Position numbers and translations under genes: made by a program. A stretch of DNA of 64,000 nucleotides from positions 365,001-429,000 of the forward strand of contig NC_079240.1 in the NCBI RefSeq assembly GCF_027921745.1, in the 5' to 3' direction. The DNA comes from Schizosaccharomyces osmophilus. Taxonomy: Eukaryota; Ascomycota; Schizosaccharomycetes; Schizosaccharomycetales; Schizosaccharomycetaceae. The notes under the pieces were generated by a model. It worked only from the letters and a program-made list of their open reading frames with translations. It was not told the DNA's origin and ran no database searches. Below are positions 1-10,019 of the stretch, piece by piece. How positions within the stretch are numbered: position 1 is the stretch's first letter; every line of letters begins with the position of its first letter.

Positions 1-563
1 AAAGAATAAAATAAAACCAATCTACCTTTTTTTTACGAAACTACTACCATTATTCCAGTCGCAAAAATTATTACTGTAAATTAATTCTTTTGTTTATTTA
101 CTACTTAGCGTAATTTTCGTGTCTCACTATTTGCTCTTGGATTGAGAAACGTGGTGCGCTACTCAGTCATTACTTTACCTTTCTCCTATCCTTTGCCTGG
201 GAAGGCAAGACAAGAGTTTGTATGTGATTGTTTCATCCTATTCTATAAAAAACACCTGTTGTGTAATTTTGACTCTACGGTTTCGTTTCGTTGGCTTTTT
301 TGGCTTTGTTTACGTCTTGCTACAAATCGAACGCGATCCATGTGCATCTTTAATCATAAAACCACAATATAGTACCTGAATGGTTTCTGTTTAGGGTTTG
401 GATAGATATATATACATATATATATATCGACATATGTTTATACGCAAGAACATTTTGCTTTAATTTATTTCACTGATATTGACTTGCCTTCTATAAGATC
501 CTCCTATTCTACGTATTGATCCAGTCTATTACATATTTATCTGTGTAAATAAATTATAATACC
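1..563. other. Intergenic region upstream of set1
   Basis: I see no gene here. It is the promoter and 5' leader region of set1. It holds an AT dinucleotide-rich stretch at about 409-435 (alternating TA with a few interruptions). The left neighbour lies outside the window. Confidence 0.6.
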
Positions 564-3323
564 ATGGACAACCTTCCTCCAAAACCGCCTTTCCAGAAGC
601 CTAATCCACCACCTCCGAGAAATAATTACAAGTTAATTTACGACCCCGAGTTAGGTTATAAAGAATCCCTAGGAAAGAAACCAGTATACCGGTTCAACGG
701 TATTGCTAAACCTCCCTTAGTGGTTCGTGACCCAAGACATAAAAATCCCCTCTATTCTCGCGGCATACCAAAAAGTGGGCGACCATTTTTAAAATCGCTG
801 CAACAAGTCAAATTCGAATATAACGAAGAATCGCTAGGACCTGAACCAGCTACGCAAGTATTCGTTTATAATATCTCTCCTCTTGTAACAGCAGACCAGC
901 TTCGATATCATTTCAAAACTTTTGGTGACATATCCCGATTAGATTTTCAATTGAATCCGTATACTGGCACATCATTAGGTTTATGTCAGATTACTTTTTC
1001 AAAACATGAATCAGTATCGAAGGCTCACTTGGCTGCTAAGCTTGCTGTCCAGCAAGCCAGCGGCCTCAAACTTTCTGGAAAGCAGCTTATGGTTGTTTTA
1101 GATGGTGATGGGGCGAAGTGCGAAGCTGCTCGAAACAAAGCGCTGCAAGTTATTGAAACCGAGTTTGCTGAAGAATTATACAAGCGAGAGCAGCAATTGA
1201 AAAAAGAAGAACAAAAAAGAGAAGAGGAAATGGAGGCTACTCGTGAAGTTTCAAATATACCACCATGGAGACAGACACAAAACAATTCAGGTTTTAATAA
1301 GAATCAAAATGTGGGTTTTGTTTCTTCAAATAAAGATCAAGCTTACTCTAATACCCCAAAAGCAAATGATACATCTGTCCCTAAAGATATCGAAAATCAT
1401 ATATATATTTTCATCGACGATAAATTTGTTCCTCCTGACCGTGTGTACTACTCCGATATAAAACACCATTTTCGGAAATTTCGCTATGAAGGTATATATA
1501 TGAATAGTGACGGGTTTTTTATTACTTTCAATAACTACCGCGAAGCGAGCAGTTGTTTTTGGACCCTTGACAAAACATTTGTCCAAAATTGTCGTATAAA
1601 ATTAAAACTTCACGATGCCCCAAAATCAAAGAAAAATGGAATACCTCCTATGGACAATAGGAAAAATTTACCGAAAGATGAGGCTTGTTCGTTGGCAATA
1701 TCCGTAATCTTCAAAGACTTGGAAGAGGTATTGGTTCGAGATATAAAGAACAAGATTGCAGGACCATGCATCTTTCAAATTTTGGAGTCACTTCCAAAAC
1801 CCATACCTATCAAGGAAGAAGGAAAAGAACCGAGAATATCAACTCCTGAGGGCCCTGAATCAATAAAAACAGAAGCAATATCAACATTGCCCCATTTACC
1901 CAGATTTAAAAAGCGAGCAGATGCTCACAAAGTCAAAGTTCCAACTGAGAATAAAATTAAATCAAAGCTGCAAAGAAGAAGAAGGAAAAAAATTGAGGCT
2001 CGGCCTTTGCATTATCAACTAAACCAACAAACCAATGATTTCTCTGATTCAGAGTTAGAACAAGAAGATGGGCTAGATGAAGAGAAGGCTATTGATGGTA
2101 AACTTGATGGTTACAAGCATACGAAGGTCGAAGAATCAACACCCTCTCTTTCAGAAACATCTGAAGATGAAGAATATTTTGAAAAGTTTCATCGGGGTCG
2201 CCCAAAGGCTCGTCTTCCTAGAAGGAAATCCGATAAACTTGATATAGATTATACTTCGTCTAGCGAAACCGAATCCGATGAACTTGTTTCTCCCGTTGTT
2301 ATTCCTAAGTCCCACATTGAAAGAAACAAGAAGCACGCTTTAGTGAAGGAACCTTGGGAGATTCACCCGCTAACGCCTAAGCACAAGGAAAATGAGTTTA
2401 GTGAGGATGGCAGTTTGTATTATGGCACGCTCCCCTATAACTACCCTGAGGATGATGTCTTGACTGACCTGGATGGAATACAGTTTTTGCTAAAAGACGA
2501 TCAAGATCTTCAATATTTGCGTGAGGCACTTTCATCAGAGGATGCCAGTGACATTGGAGATCCCAATTACTGGGCATACAGGCGAAAAATATGTAAATTT
2601 AAGAATGGCGATGTTCCTATTGAAGGTTCTCCCGTGCTACCAGCTTCGGTTGGTTATGAACGAATTAATTCTACTGGGTCTGCTAAAAGTGAGGGATACT
2701 ATATTATTCCCACTGCTGAAAAATCTCAATATCTACCGCTCCGTAATCGCTCAACAGTGGAGGGCGATAACCAGTCGACGAGCAGAGTAACCTCTAGAAT
2801 GCATCGTGTTAATAATCGTAGACTGGCAGCCGGTGTTGAAAAATCACTGCTTCCCGCGGAAGCTGATTTACTTCGGTTTAACGCATTGAAAGCTCGTAAG
2901 AAACAACTCAATTTTGGTCCAAGTCGCATTCACACTCTCGGTCTATTCGCAAGGGAACATATCGATAAGAACGACATGGTTATCGAATATGTGGGTGAAG
3001 TAATCCGCCAGCGTATTGCTGACAACCGTGAAAAGAACTATGTTCGGGAAGGTATTGGTGACAGTTATCTTTTCCGTATCGACGAAGACATTATTGTAGA
3101 CGCTACAAAGAAGGGAAATATAGCTCGGTTTATTAATCATTCTTGTGCTCCCAATTGTATTGCTCGCATTATCCGTGTGGAAGGAAAGAAAAAAATTGTC
3201 ATTTATGCCGATAGGGATATTATGCAAGGAGAAGAGTTAACTTATGATTACAAATTTCCCGAGGAAGCTGATAAAATTCCATGCTTGTGTGGTGCACCAA
3301 CCTGCCGTGGTTATTTGAATTAA
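564..3323 (+). CDS. set1: Set1 histone H3-K4 methyltransferase (COMPASS catalytic subunit)
   Basis: Intronless, 919 aa, close to the length of S. pombe Set1. It transfers methyl groups from SAM to lysine 4 of histone H3 within the nuclear COMPASS complex. An RRM lies at about residues 95-180 and a second, divergent RRM-like domain at about 278-352, followed by a long charged, disordered middle. The catalytic SET domain spans about 779-899. It contains the NHSC motif at 858-861 and the ELTYDY motif near 894, and is followed by the post-SET zinc-binding CLCG..C at 907-914, ending six residues from the C terminus. A basic n-SET segment precedes SET. The start ATG lies in ACCATGG. The catalytic residues I can see are intact, so it should be active. 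Confidence 0.97.
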   Translation: MDNLPPKPPFQKPNPPPPRNNYKLIYDPELGYKESLGKKPVYRFNGIAKPPLVVRDPRHKNPLYSRGIPKSGRPFLKSLQQVKFEYNEESLGPEPATQVFVYNISPLVTADQLRYHFKTFGDISRLDFQLNPYTGTSLGLCQITFSKHESVSKAHLAAKLAVQQASGLKLSGKQLMVVLDGDGAKCEAARNKALQVIETEFAEELYKREQQLKKEEQKREEEMEATREVSNIPPWRQTQNNSGFNKNQNVGFVSSNKDQAYSNTPKANDTSVPKDIENHIYIFIDDKFVPPDRVYYSDIKHHFRKFRYEGIYMNSDGFFITFNNYREASSCFWTLDKTFVQNCRIKLKLHDAPKSKKNGIPPMDNRKNLPKDEACSLAISVIFKDLEEVLVRDIKNKIAGPCIFQILESLPKPIPIKEEGKEPRISTPEGPESIKTEAISTLPHLPRFKKRADAHKVKVPTENKIKSKLQRRRRKKIEARPLHYQLNQQTNDFSDSELEQEDGLDEEKAIDGKLDGYKHTKVEESTPSLSETSEDEEYFEKFHRGRPKARLPRRKSDKLDIDYTSSSETESDELVSPVVIPKSHIERNKKHALVKEPWEIHPLTPKHKENEFSEDGSLYYGTLPYNYPEDDVLTDLDGIQFLLKDDQDLQYLREALSSEDASDIGDPNYWAYRRKICKFKNGDVPIEGSPVLPASVGYERINSTGSAKSEGYYIIPTAEKSQYLPLRNRSTVEGDNQSTSRVTSRMHRVNNRRLAAGVEKSLLPAEADLLRFNALKARKKQLNFGPSRIHTLGLFAREHIDKNDMVIEYVGEVIRQRIADNREKNYVREGIGDSYLFRIDEDIIVDATKKGNIARFINHSCAPNCIARIIRVEGKKKIVIYADRDIMQGEELTYDYKFPEEADKIPCLCGAPTCRGYLN

Positions 3324-3684
3324 TAGATCAACTAGAGTATAGGAGATGTTTTGCAATCGTTCTTTTTTACTAATGACAACGGAAGTTATGATTGTGTTCA
3401 CTCAAAGTTCTAACTTTTTCGTTAATAATGTCAATATAGAAAGTATTTAATTTTTTTGTTTTTTTTTTGTCTTGTTTCACAACTACGACTTCTCATATTT
3501 CATGCTAATATGTGATTCTTTTACTTGTCTTTTAGAATTAGGAAAATACAAAAGATAAATTATAATAGAATTGAAACACATCTTTTCCTTACAACCAAAC
3601 ATTAAGGTGGTTATAATGTAGCACTGTTGTCCTACCAATCTGTCACTGCTCTTCAACCAGAAAACTAAATACGTCTTTGAATAA
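3324..3684. other. set1-cnd2 intergenic region
   Basis: This holds the set1 3' UTR and the cnd2 promoter in tandem orientation. It contains T-rich tracts around 3450-3470. I see no gene or recognisable element. Confidence 0.6.
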
Positions 3685-5952
3685 ATGAAGCGCGCCAGTC
3701 TGGGAGGGCATACGCCTGTAAACTTAAATTCATTAAATGATGATGCGTTAGAGAAAAAGAAGGCTAAACAAAAAAGCAGGAAGGAGCGTGAATTAAGACG
3801 AAGCTCAGCGCTTCAGTCAATTACTCCAAGAAGAGAATCTTTGGGCGGACCAGGCTATGGATCACCTTTTAATAGTTCTTATCAAGTTCCTGTTTTGTCT
3901 AATTTTGAAGAATGGATCAAATTAGCTACCGATAACAAGATCAACTCGACAAACACATGGAACTTTGCACTCATTGATTATTTCCATGATATGTCCTTAC
4001 TCCGAGAAGGTGAAGCTATTAATTTTCAAAAAGCGAGTTGCACTCTAGATGGATGTGTCAAAATATATACATCCCGAATTGATTCAGTTGCTACAGAAAC
4101 AGGCAAACTACTTAGTGGTCTAGCAAACGACTCCAAGGCCTTAGGTGAAACTGAGGAAACTAACGAGATTGCAGAAGATGAAGAAGGAAGGAAGAAGCGT
4201 GAACGAAAACGTGCCAACCGATCCGTCAATACGCTCGCTAAAGATTTCGAAAGCTTACGTGCTAAAAGATTTGAGTTGGAAGGATCTTTTGATCCTTTAT
4301 TCAAAAAAATGTGTGCAGATTTTGATGAAGACGGTGCAAAAGGACTCTTAATGAACCATTTGTCTGTCGATCAACATGGTAAAATAGTGTTTGACTCTAG
4401 CGATGCCATTATCAAGGATTTAGAAGGAAAGGATGATTCAAAAACGGAGAATTTGAAAGAAAGTGTGGCAGGAAATCCAGAAACCGAAAATGTGGATAAG
4501 GGTACTCATACCGATGGTATTTCATTGGAAGCGCTGGGAAGTATTAAAAAGCGATATTTTATTGATATTGATCAACTTACGATTTGTCCTTCTTTACAGG
4601 GATTTGAGTTCGACAATAAAGGCAACTTGGATGTTTCATTGCTAAAATCTTTAAGCGATGAGGTGAATATAATTGCACCGAACTCATTGTTGGAAGAGCA
4701 AGCGGCTATGAACGGAGATGTTGAATTTGGCTCTGCGCCATCAGATTTAGATGATGATGATAATGATAATGAACAAGGGCACATTGTTCATGCGCTTGAA
4801 GATATGGCTTATGGCGACGAAAACGTAGATTTGTCTGCGAAACCGTCAGATGAATTTGAGGAGCCAACCAACAATTTGCAAGGTGATACAGAGGCGGGCG
4901 AAACGATAAATCTAGCAAACTATTCAGTTGACAATGTATCATCCATCAATGGAATTTACGAATATTTCGACAAGTCAATAAAGAAGAACTGGGCAGGTCC
5001 CGAGCATTGGCGGATTCAAGCTCTTCGTAAAAAAAGTATTTTTCAACCGCCGGGAGTGGATTCTTCCAATGTTTTTGAGGGCGTTGACAATACCCGAGCG
5101 TCGACTTCTCTAGAACGTAGGCGGCGTCGTGAAACGGATAATACAATAGATTTTACGAAGGAAGTTGATCTTGACTCTCTGCTTACTCCCGCTTCCGGTA
5201 GTCTAAAGCTTCCAAAATCACATTGGAAAAAACACAATCGTTGCTTATTGCCGGATGACTATCAATACGACTCTAGACGACTTTTACAGTTATTCCTTAA
5301 ACCGAAAGTATCTCTTATGCCATTTGTATCCTTCAATGGAGAAACTGGTGTTAAAAGGGTTTTCGAAGGACAAGATGAAGCAGACGCGAGTGCCCCCATA
5401 TACCCTGGGGGATTTGATGATGACAGCGATGGTGGAGACATGGAAGAACAAGGCTTGCACGATTTTGATGGAGGATCTATGCAAGAACTGCGAGAAAATT
5501 CAGCATCACCTACGCCACCTTCCTCCGCTGGCTTTGGAGAGAATTTATTATTGAATGCTCGCCTTGCCAAACCGGATAGCATTAATTATGCCAAACGAGC
5601 GAAAAGAGTGGACGTAAGGGTATTGAAAGAAAACATATGGAAATGTTTAGATCTTGAAGAGAACCATACGCTAGAAGCGTCGAAATCCAACGTTGAATCT
5701 AATAATGATGAAGTGCCAAAGGAAGAAGAAAAAGAACCTGTGCGTACATTTTCTTCAGCTGTTTCCCGATTAGAAAACTTGTATGGGCAAAAAGAATTCA
5801 AGGATATCTCTACAAGCTTTGCATTTATTTGCTTGTTACACCTTGCCAATGAAAATGCTCTGAACTTGATGAGTAGCGAAGATTTTTCAGACGTATATAT
5901 TCAACATGACCCTGGCTTGACTAGTTTGGAAGAATTGGAAAAGAATATGTAA
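3685..5952 (+). CDS. cnd2: Condensin subunit Cnd2 (barren/CAP-H kleisin)
   Basis: Intronless, 755 aa, close to the fungal barren family. Cnd2 is the gamma-kleisin that bridges the Cut3/Cut14 SMC heads in condensin and is needed for mitotic chromosome condensation. The family block around NLSNFEEWIKLA-type sequence (about residues 70-100) and the C-terminal winged-helix part (LHLANENALNL, about 715-730) are visible. The centre is acidic and low in complexity, as usual for the family. The N terminus carries three basophilic serines (KRAS5, RRSS41, RRES52). These match positions I recall as Aurora kinase sites in S. pombe Cnd2. Confidence 0.95.
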   Translation: MKRASLGGHTPVNLNSLNDDALEKKKAKQKSRKERELRRSSALQSITPRRESLGGPGYGSPFNSSYQVPVLSNFEEWIKLATDNKINSTNTWNFALIDYFHDMSLLREGEAINFQKASCTLDGCVKIYTSRIDSVATETGKLLSGLANDSKALGETEETNEIAEDEEGRKKRERKRANRSVNTLAKDFESLRAKRFELEGSFDPLFKKMCADFDEDGAKGLLMNHLSVDQHGKIVFDSSDAIIKDLEGKDDSKTENLKESVAGNPETENVDKGTHTDGISLEALGSIKKRYFIDIDQLTICPSLQGFEFDNKGNLDVSLLKSLSDEVNIIAPNSLLEEQAAMNGDVEFGSAPSDLDDDDNDNEQGHIVHALEDMAYGDENVDLSAKPSDEFEEPTNNLQGDTEAGETINLANYSVDNVSSINGIYEYFDKSIKKNWAGPEHWRIQALRKKSIFQPPGVDSSNVFEGVDNTRASTSLERRRRRETDNTIDFTKEVDLDSLLTPASGSLKLPKSHWKKHNRCLLPDDYQYDSRRLLQLFLKPKVSLMPFVSFNGETGVKRVFEGQDEADASAPIYPGGFDDDSDGGDMEEQGLHDFDGGSMQELRENSASPTPPSSAGFGENLLLNARLAKPDSINYAKRAKRVDVRVLKENIWKCLDLEENHTLEASKSNVESNNDEVPKEEEKEPVRTFSSAVSRLENLYGQKEFKDISTSFAFICLLHLANENALNLMSSEDFSDVYIQHDPGLTSLEELEKNM

Positions 5953-6785
5953 CAATACTCTTTTCATGATGACATTTATGCTGGTCATTAGTGTCACCTT
6001 TCTATTTTTATATTACGGAATCCCAGGTTGTATTTAATGAAAGAAGTGGTTTAAGGGGTTACCTTTCTATCTTTTATACTCTTTTGTTTCTTTCTTTTTT
6101 TGTTATTTTTTATAATTTTAATCCTTTGTATTTTTTTGCTTAGGGTAATGATACTATCATATAAGCAATGTCTCAAGGTGCTTCTTGTCAATGATGGAAG
6201 CACCGCATACATACCTTTTCATAATTATGACTTTCCTATTTTGATACGAATTGTGTTGTTGGGAATCTCAATCTATTCAAGGCAGTCAGTCATTGATGAG
6301 AACAAGTCAATATTGTTTCATCTATTTCATTCGCAAGTGACTGAAAAAACCTTCCGGATATTTCATCTCCGTTCCTTTCCTCACACAGCAAGTAAAGACC
6401 TGAAAAAAGTTTAGTTGTGAATGAGTAAATTTGTACTTACGTTGATTATTATAGGTGCCAAACAGAAACCTTTCCTTTCCTCCAATTCAACTGAAAGCAT
6501 TTTGAAGGATGTATGACCGGACAGAGCTACTCCACTTCACAATGGGAATCGTAAAATACCCGACTCATACATTGAACCAAATTTCCGTTCATCGTAATTA
6601 TCACTTTTCATTGTTTGTTTACTTTTTAACGCATTTCGAAGATACCCAAATTAAGGACATTTTAGATATTCGCCTTAACATTTCTTAAACAAACGCTGTT
6701 ACTTGCCATATGACAAGCAGTCAGAATAAACAAGCCCCGTTTGTTGAGTTTGTTTTCAGCACTTACCTCAACAAGAACTGACAAT
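5953..6785. other. cnd2-PRA1 intergenic region
   Basis: An 833-bp tandem intergenic region. A 100-codon open frame on + (about 6100-6414) has no ATG at its start and is T-rich, so I do not call it. No RNA gene was recognised. Confidence 0.5.
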
Positions 6786-7341
6786 ATGTCGAACTATGCC
6801 TTTTCTAAAATAAGCGAAAACGTTCAAGAGTTGGTGTCTTCCAGGGTACGAATGATGAATGTAGAAAGAAGCATCGCTAACGAAGCAACAGTCGCAGTAC
6901 TTGAGCGGATTCAAATCTGTGGGCGAATTCTTGGATGTTCGTCGCGTTTCAAGACCTGAAAATTTTGGAGAAGTACAATCAAGAGTTCGTTTCAACCTCC
7001 GACGATTCTCTTCGAATTATCTAGCCATTATTGCAGTCCTCGCCATTTACTGTCTTTTGACGAACGTTCTGTTATCTATAGTTATTGGTGTGGGCGCTGC
7101 AGGCGTGTATGGTATTCGCAAACACCAAGGCAATGAATTTCATATTGGAAGGCATGTTTATAGCAAGTCAAATTTATACACCACTTTGGGATGTGTATTA
7201 TTTCCCCTTGGGCTTTTTGCGTCACCCATTCAAACTATCTTTTGGTTAGTTGGAGCATCTGCCGTCTGCGTCCTTGGCCATGGTGCTTTATTGGAACCAC
7301 CTGTTGAATCTGCTTTTGAGGCTGTCGAGCAACAAGTATAA
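6786..7341 (+). CDS. PRA1-family prenylated Rab acceptor (Yip3-like)
   Basis: Two exons: 6786-6845 and 6898-7341, 167 aa. The 52-nt intron 6846-6897 has donor GTACGA, branch GCTAAC and acceptor GCAG. Joining at a codon boundary gives VSSR-YLSGFKSVGEF, continuous with the family. PRA1 proteins bind prenylated Rab GTPases and the GDI complex in ER/Golgi membranes and help recycle Rabs. The PRA1 core is at about residues 48-160: two hydrophobic hairpins (about 55-85 and 115-150) separated by the conserved short polar link. The short acidic C terminus ends in EAVEQQV. The next gene is convergent. Confidence 0.88.
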
Positions 7342-8031
7342 AGTTCCACTATACTTCTTTTGAAACCTTTTCCAGCAAGCTTGTCCTTTGTAGTATTAAA
7401 TATCTCTCTTTGCTCTGCTTTTCCAGTTCGTAAACTGACTTGCTTTTTTTTGTTTTCCGAGAACGAGTCATCAGCGATGATACAGCAGTAAAAATTCAAG
7501 TGACAAGCATGTGTGCAATGTATACACTATACATAGACCGTTCTGCAACTTTGCTTGGAGGTTTGTCTTTTTTTATACACTTCATCTTTTTGTTCGAACT
7601 TAATTTTCGTTAACGTGATGAGACATGAGTCATTTATCAACTACAACATGCACATCGACCATATCTGTCCATTAATGCTGTTGCTGGTCTCCTATATTAC
7701 TTTGTTGCTTCGAGCCACGTTTGCAGAATGCCAAGTAATTTCCGTTTCTGTTATAATAATTAACTTTTCTTCTTTATTGCTAATTTCATAGACTGTTAAA
7801 CAATAGGAAGTGCACAATTACGTACATACAAGCCATACAGAGGTTGAACTTGACATTGCAAATGACTATACTCTTTTGTATTTACAGATTCAATCTTTTC
7901 AATGTTATGCATTCTCAATCTATCAATTAGATTCATCTATTTCGGTATAAAAGAATTAAACTATCATAAAGCAAGTCGAGACTTCATTGACCTGGCTAAT
8001 CATATCATCGAACTTTTTTAAGTAAATCACG
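7342..8031. other. Convergent intergenic region, PRA1 gene to rpt4
   Basis: This lies between the 3' ends of two convergent genes and holds both 3' UTRs. I see no gene. Open frames on either strand are short and hydrophobic through T-richness. Confidence 0.5.
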
Positions 8032-9425
8032 TTAAAGTTTTTGATAATCAACGGTACCTTCAAGTTTCTTAAGATCAGCTACCTTACGTGCTGCTGACAT
8101 TAAATCGGACTGTATAATGTAATCCCGGTCTTCCTTGATGGCTAAAAATCCGGCTTCAGTCACAACGTTTCGTAAATCTGCACCATTGGTACCATCGGTA
8201 AGCTTAACAATAGCTTCGTAGTCAAGATCGCCTCGCTTAGACACCTTTTCAAGATGAATTTTCAAAATTTCCATACGGCCAACTTCATTGGGAAGAGGAA
8301 TTTCGATTTTACGATCAAGACGACCAGGACGCAATAAAGCAGGGTCAAGGGTATCAGGACGGTTGGTAGCCATAATAATTTTAGTTTGTCCCAAATAATC
8401 GAAACCATCCATTTGGTTTAGTAATTCCATCAACGTACGTTGAATCTCACGATCGGCAGAAGTACCTTCTGAAAATCTACGTCCACCAATAGCGTCAATT
8501 TCATCCATGAAGATAACACATGGCTCATGCTCTTTAGCATAACCAAACATTTCACGAATAATACGAGCAGATTCACCGATATACTTATCTACAATACCAC
8601 TGGAGACAACCTTCAAGAAATTAACTCCCAAAGAAGCTGCAACAGCACGAGCTAAAAGCGTTTTCCCTGTACCAGGAGGACCATAAAGCAAAACACCCTT
8701 TGGAGGATTAATACCAACACGGTGAAACAGTTCAGGACTCTTCAAGGGAAGTTCAATGACTTCTCTCAATTCACGAATTTGTTCATTTAAACCACCCACA
8801 CCTGCGAACGACACCTCACCAGGACTCTCAACAGACATGTTATAGACCATTGGGTCCACTTCTCGGGGAAGAAAACGCATAATTGTTAAGGTAGTCATAT
8901 CTAAGGAAACACGAACACCCTGAATTAACTTGGATTTGTCCACATTATTTCTACATCCAACAACATAGCGAGGACCAGAACTAAAACGTTAGTAGACTGT
9001 TTCAACTATATGAGCAGTTATGCCATAATCCAGCGGGGTATTCTTTTTATAAAACCATCTCCTAATGCCATCCACAAATAATCGTTTGTATTACAAAAAG
9101 CCCTAGAAAGCAACCAGTAGATGCTTTGTCCACCACAACAAAACATTTTGTTTGTGATTTCTCCAAACTGGATTTGATAATCCGCTGAATCAGTATGTAT
9201 CCCTTACCTAGCCTTCACGATAAAACGCTCCGGATCAAGCTGCTTTAGGACCTCGCCGATTATTTGACCTACAGACTGCAAACTCCTTATATCATTTTCG
9301 GTCTTGTCATATTTCTTGACTAAATCACGAATTCCAAAACGCAGGTCTTTTAGTTTTGCATCAAACTCTCGATGTTGCAGCAGCGCTGCCTTATATTTCT
9401 CTAAAGACACTTCTCTTTCCGACAT
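8032..9425 (-). CDS. rpt4: 26S proteasome regulatory ATPase Rpt4 (PSMC6)
   Basis: Exons (minus strand) 9425-9208 and 8980-8032, 388 aa, the usual Rpt4 length. The 227-nt intron 8981-9207 has donor GTAAGG and a CTAAC branch just before TTTTAG. Joining gives [16 protein letters not shown], as in the family. Rpt4 is one of six AAA ATPases in the 19S base that unfold substrates into the 20S core. An N-terminal coiled coil spans about 1-60, followed by the OB domain. Walker A is GPPGTGKT, Walker B is [11 protein letters not shown], and the second region of homology is RPGRLDRK. The sequence is Rpt4 rather than Rpt3 or Rpt5 (start [31 protein letters not shown]). The intron is long for this genome and contains an inverted repeat. 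Confidence 0.97.
9134..9156. repeat. Imperfect inverted repeat inside the rpt4 intron
   Basis: On + the arms are CACAACAAAA (9134-9143) and TTTTG-T-TTGTG (9146-9156), with a 2-nt centre and one unpaired T. In the minus-strand pre-mRNA this would form a 10-bp hairpin with one bulge. Its function is unknown. Confidence 0.6.
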
Positions 9426-10019
9426 TCGGGTTTGGTAAAGGAATTGTTGGTTTCAACCTAGTACTCTTCTTTAGCTTTTCTGCACACTGCAATGCGTTAA
9501 TAAAGTCATTTACCAACTCGGTTACCTGTGGTAAAATTAAATAGCGAAACTTAAGTAAAATAGGTTATGCTAATAGTGATACCGGTTTCTTTCACTAAAC
9601 CCCAGTCCCTCTGAGCGATGAAAAATCATGGCAAACAGTTATGGTGTTCTTTTGCTGCTAATAGTTCGTTGAGCGTACAAAAGATTGAATATTCTTGCTA
9701 ACAATGAGAAAACTCACTGACAGAGAGTTGTGAAAAGGCGGTAAATTAAGAAAAAAAGCAACTATCATAAGACCAGGTATGAAAATTCTAAACGATATAT
9801 GTAACAAAAACATCTTGATCTAACAAATCAAACAAAAAAAAACAAAGTTAACAACATTAATAGAACAAAAAACCTCTATATGTTAGATTGAGTCAATATT
9901 GAGCAGACAATACTAACGGCATATTAAAGTAAGAATAGAATGCATAGAATCATAAATACATTTTATAACAGGATTAAAAACAATACGTAAATCGTAGACA
10001 ACAAACAAGAAAAAAGCCA
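9426..10019. other. rpt4 promoter and mug122 3' region
   Basis: Both neighbours lie on the minus strand. The stretch holds the rpt4 promoter and the mug122 3' UTR. A-rich runs occur near 9810-9870. I see no gene. Confidence 0.5.

Noticed and set aside
6100-6414. 104-codon open frame between cnd2 and the PRA1 gene
   Set aside because: It begins without an ATG, inside a T-rich 3' UTR, and shows no family features.
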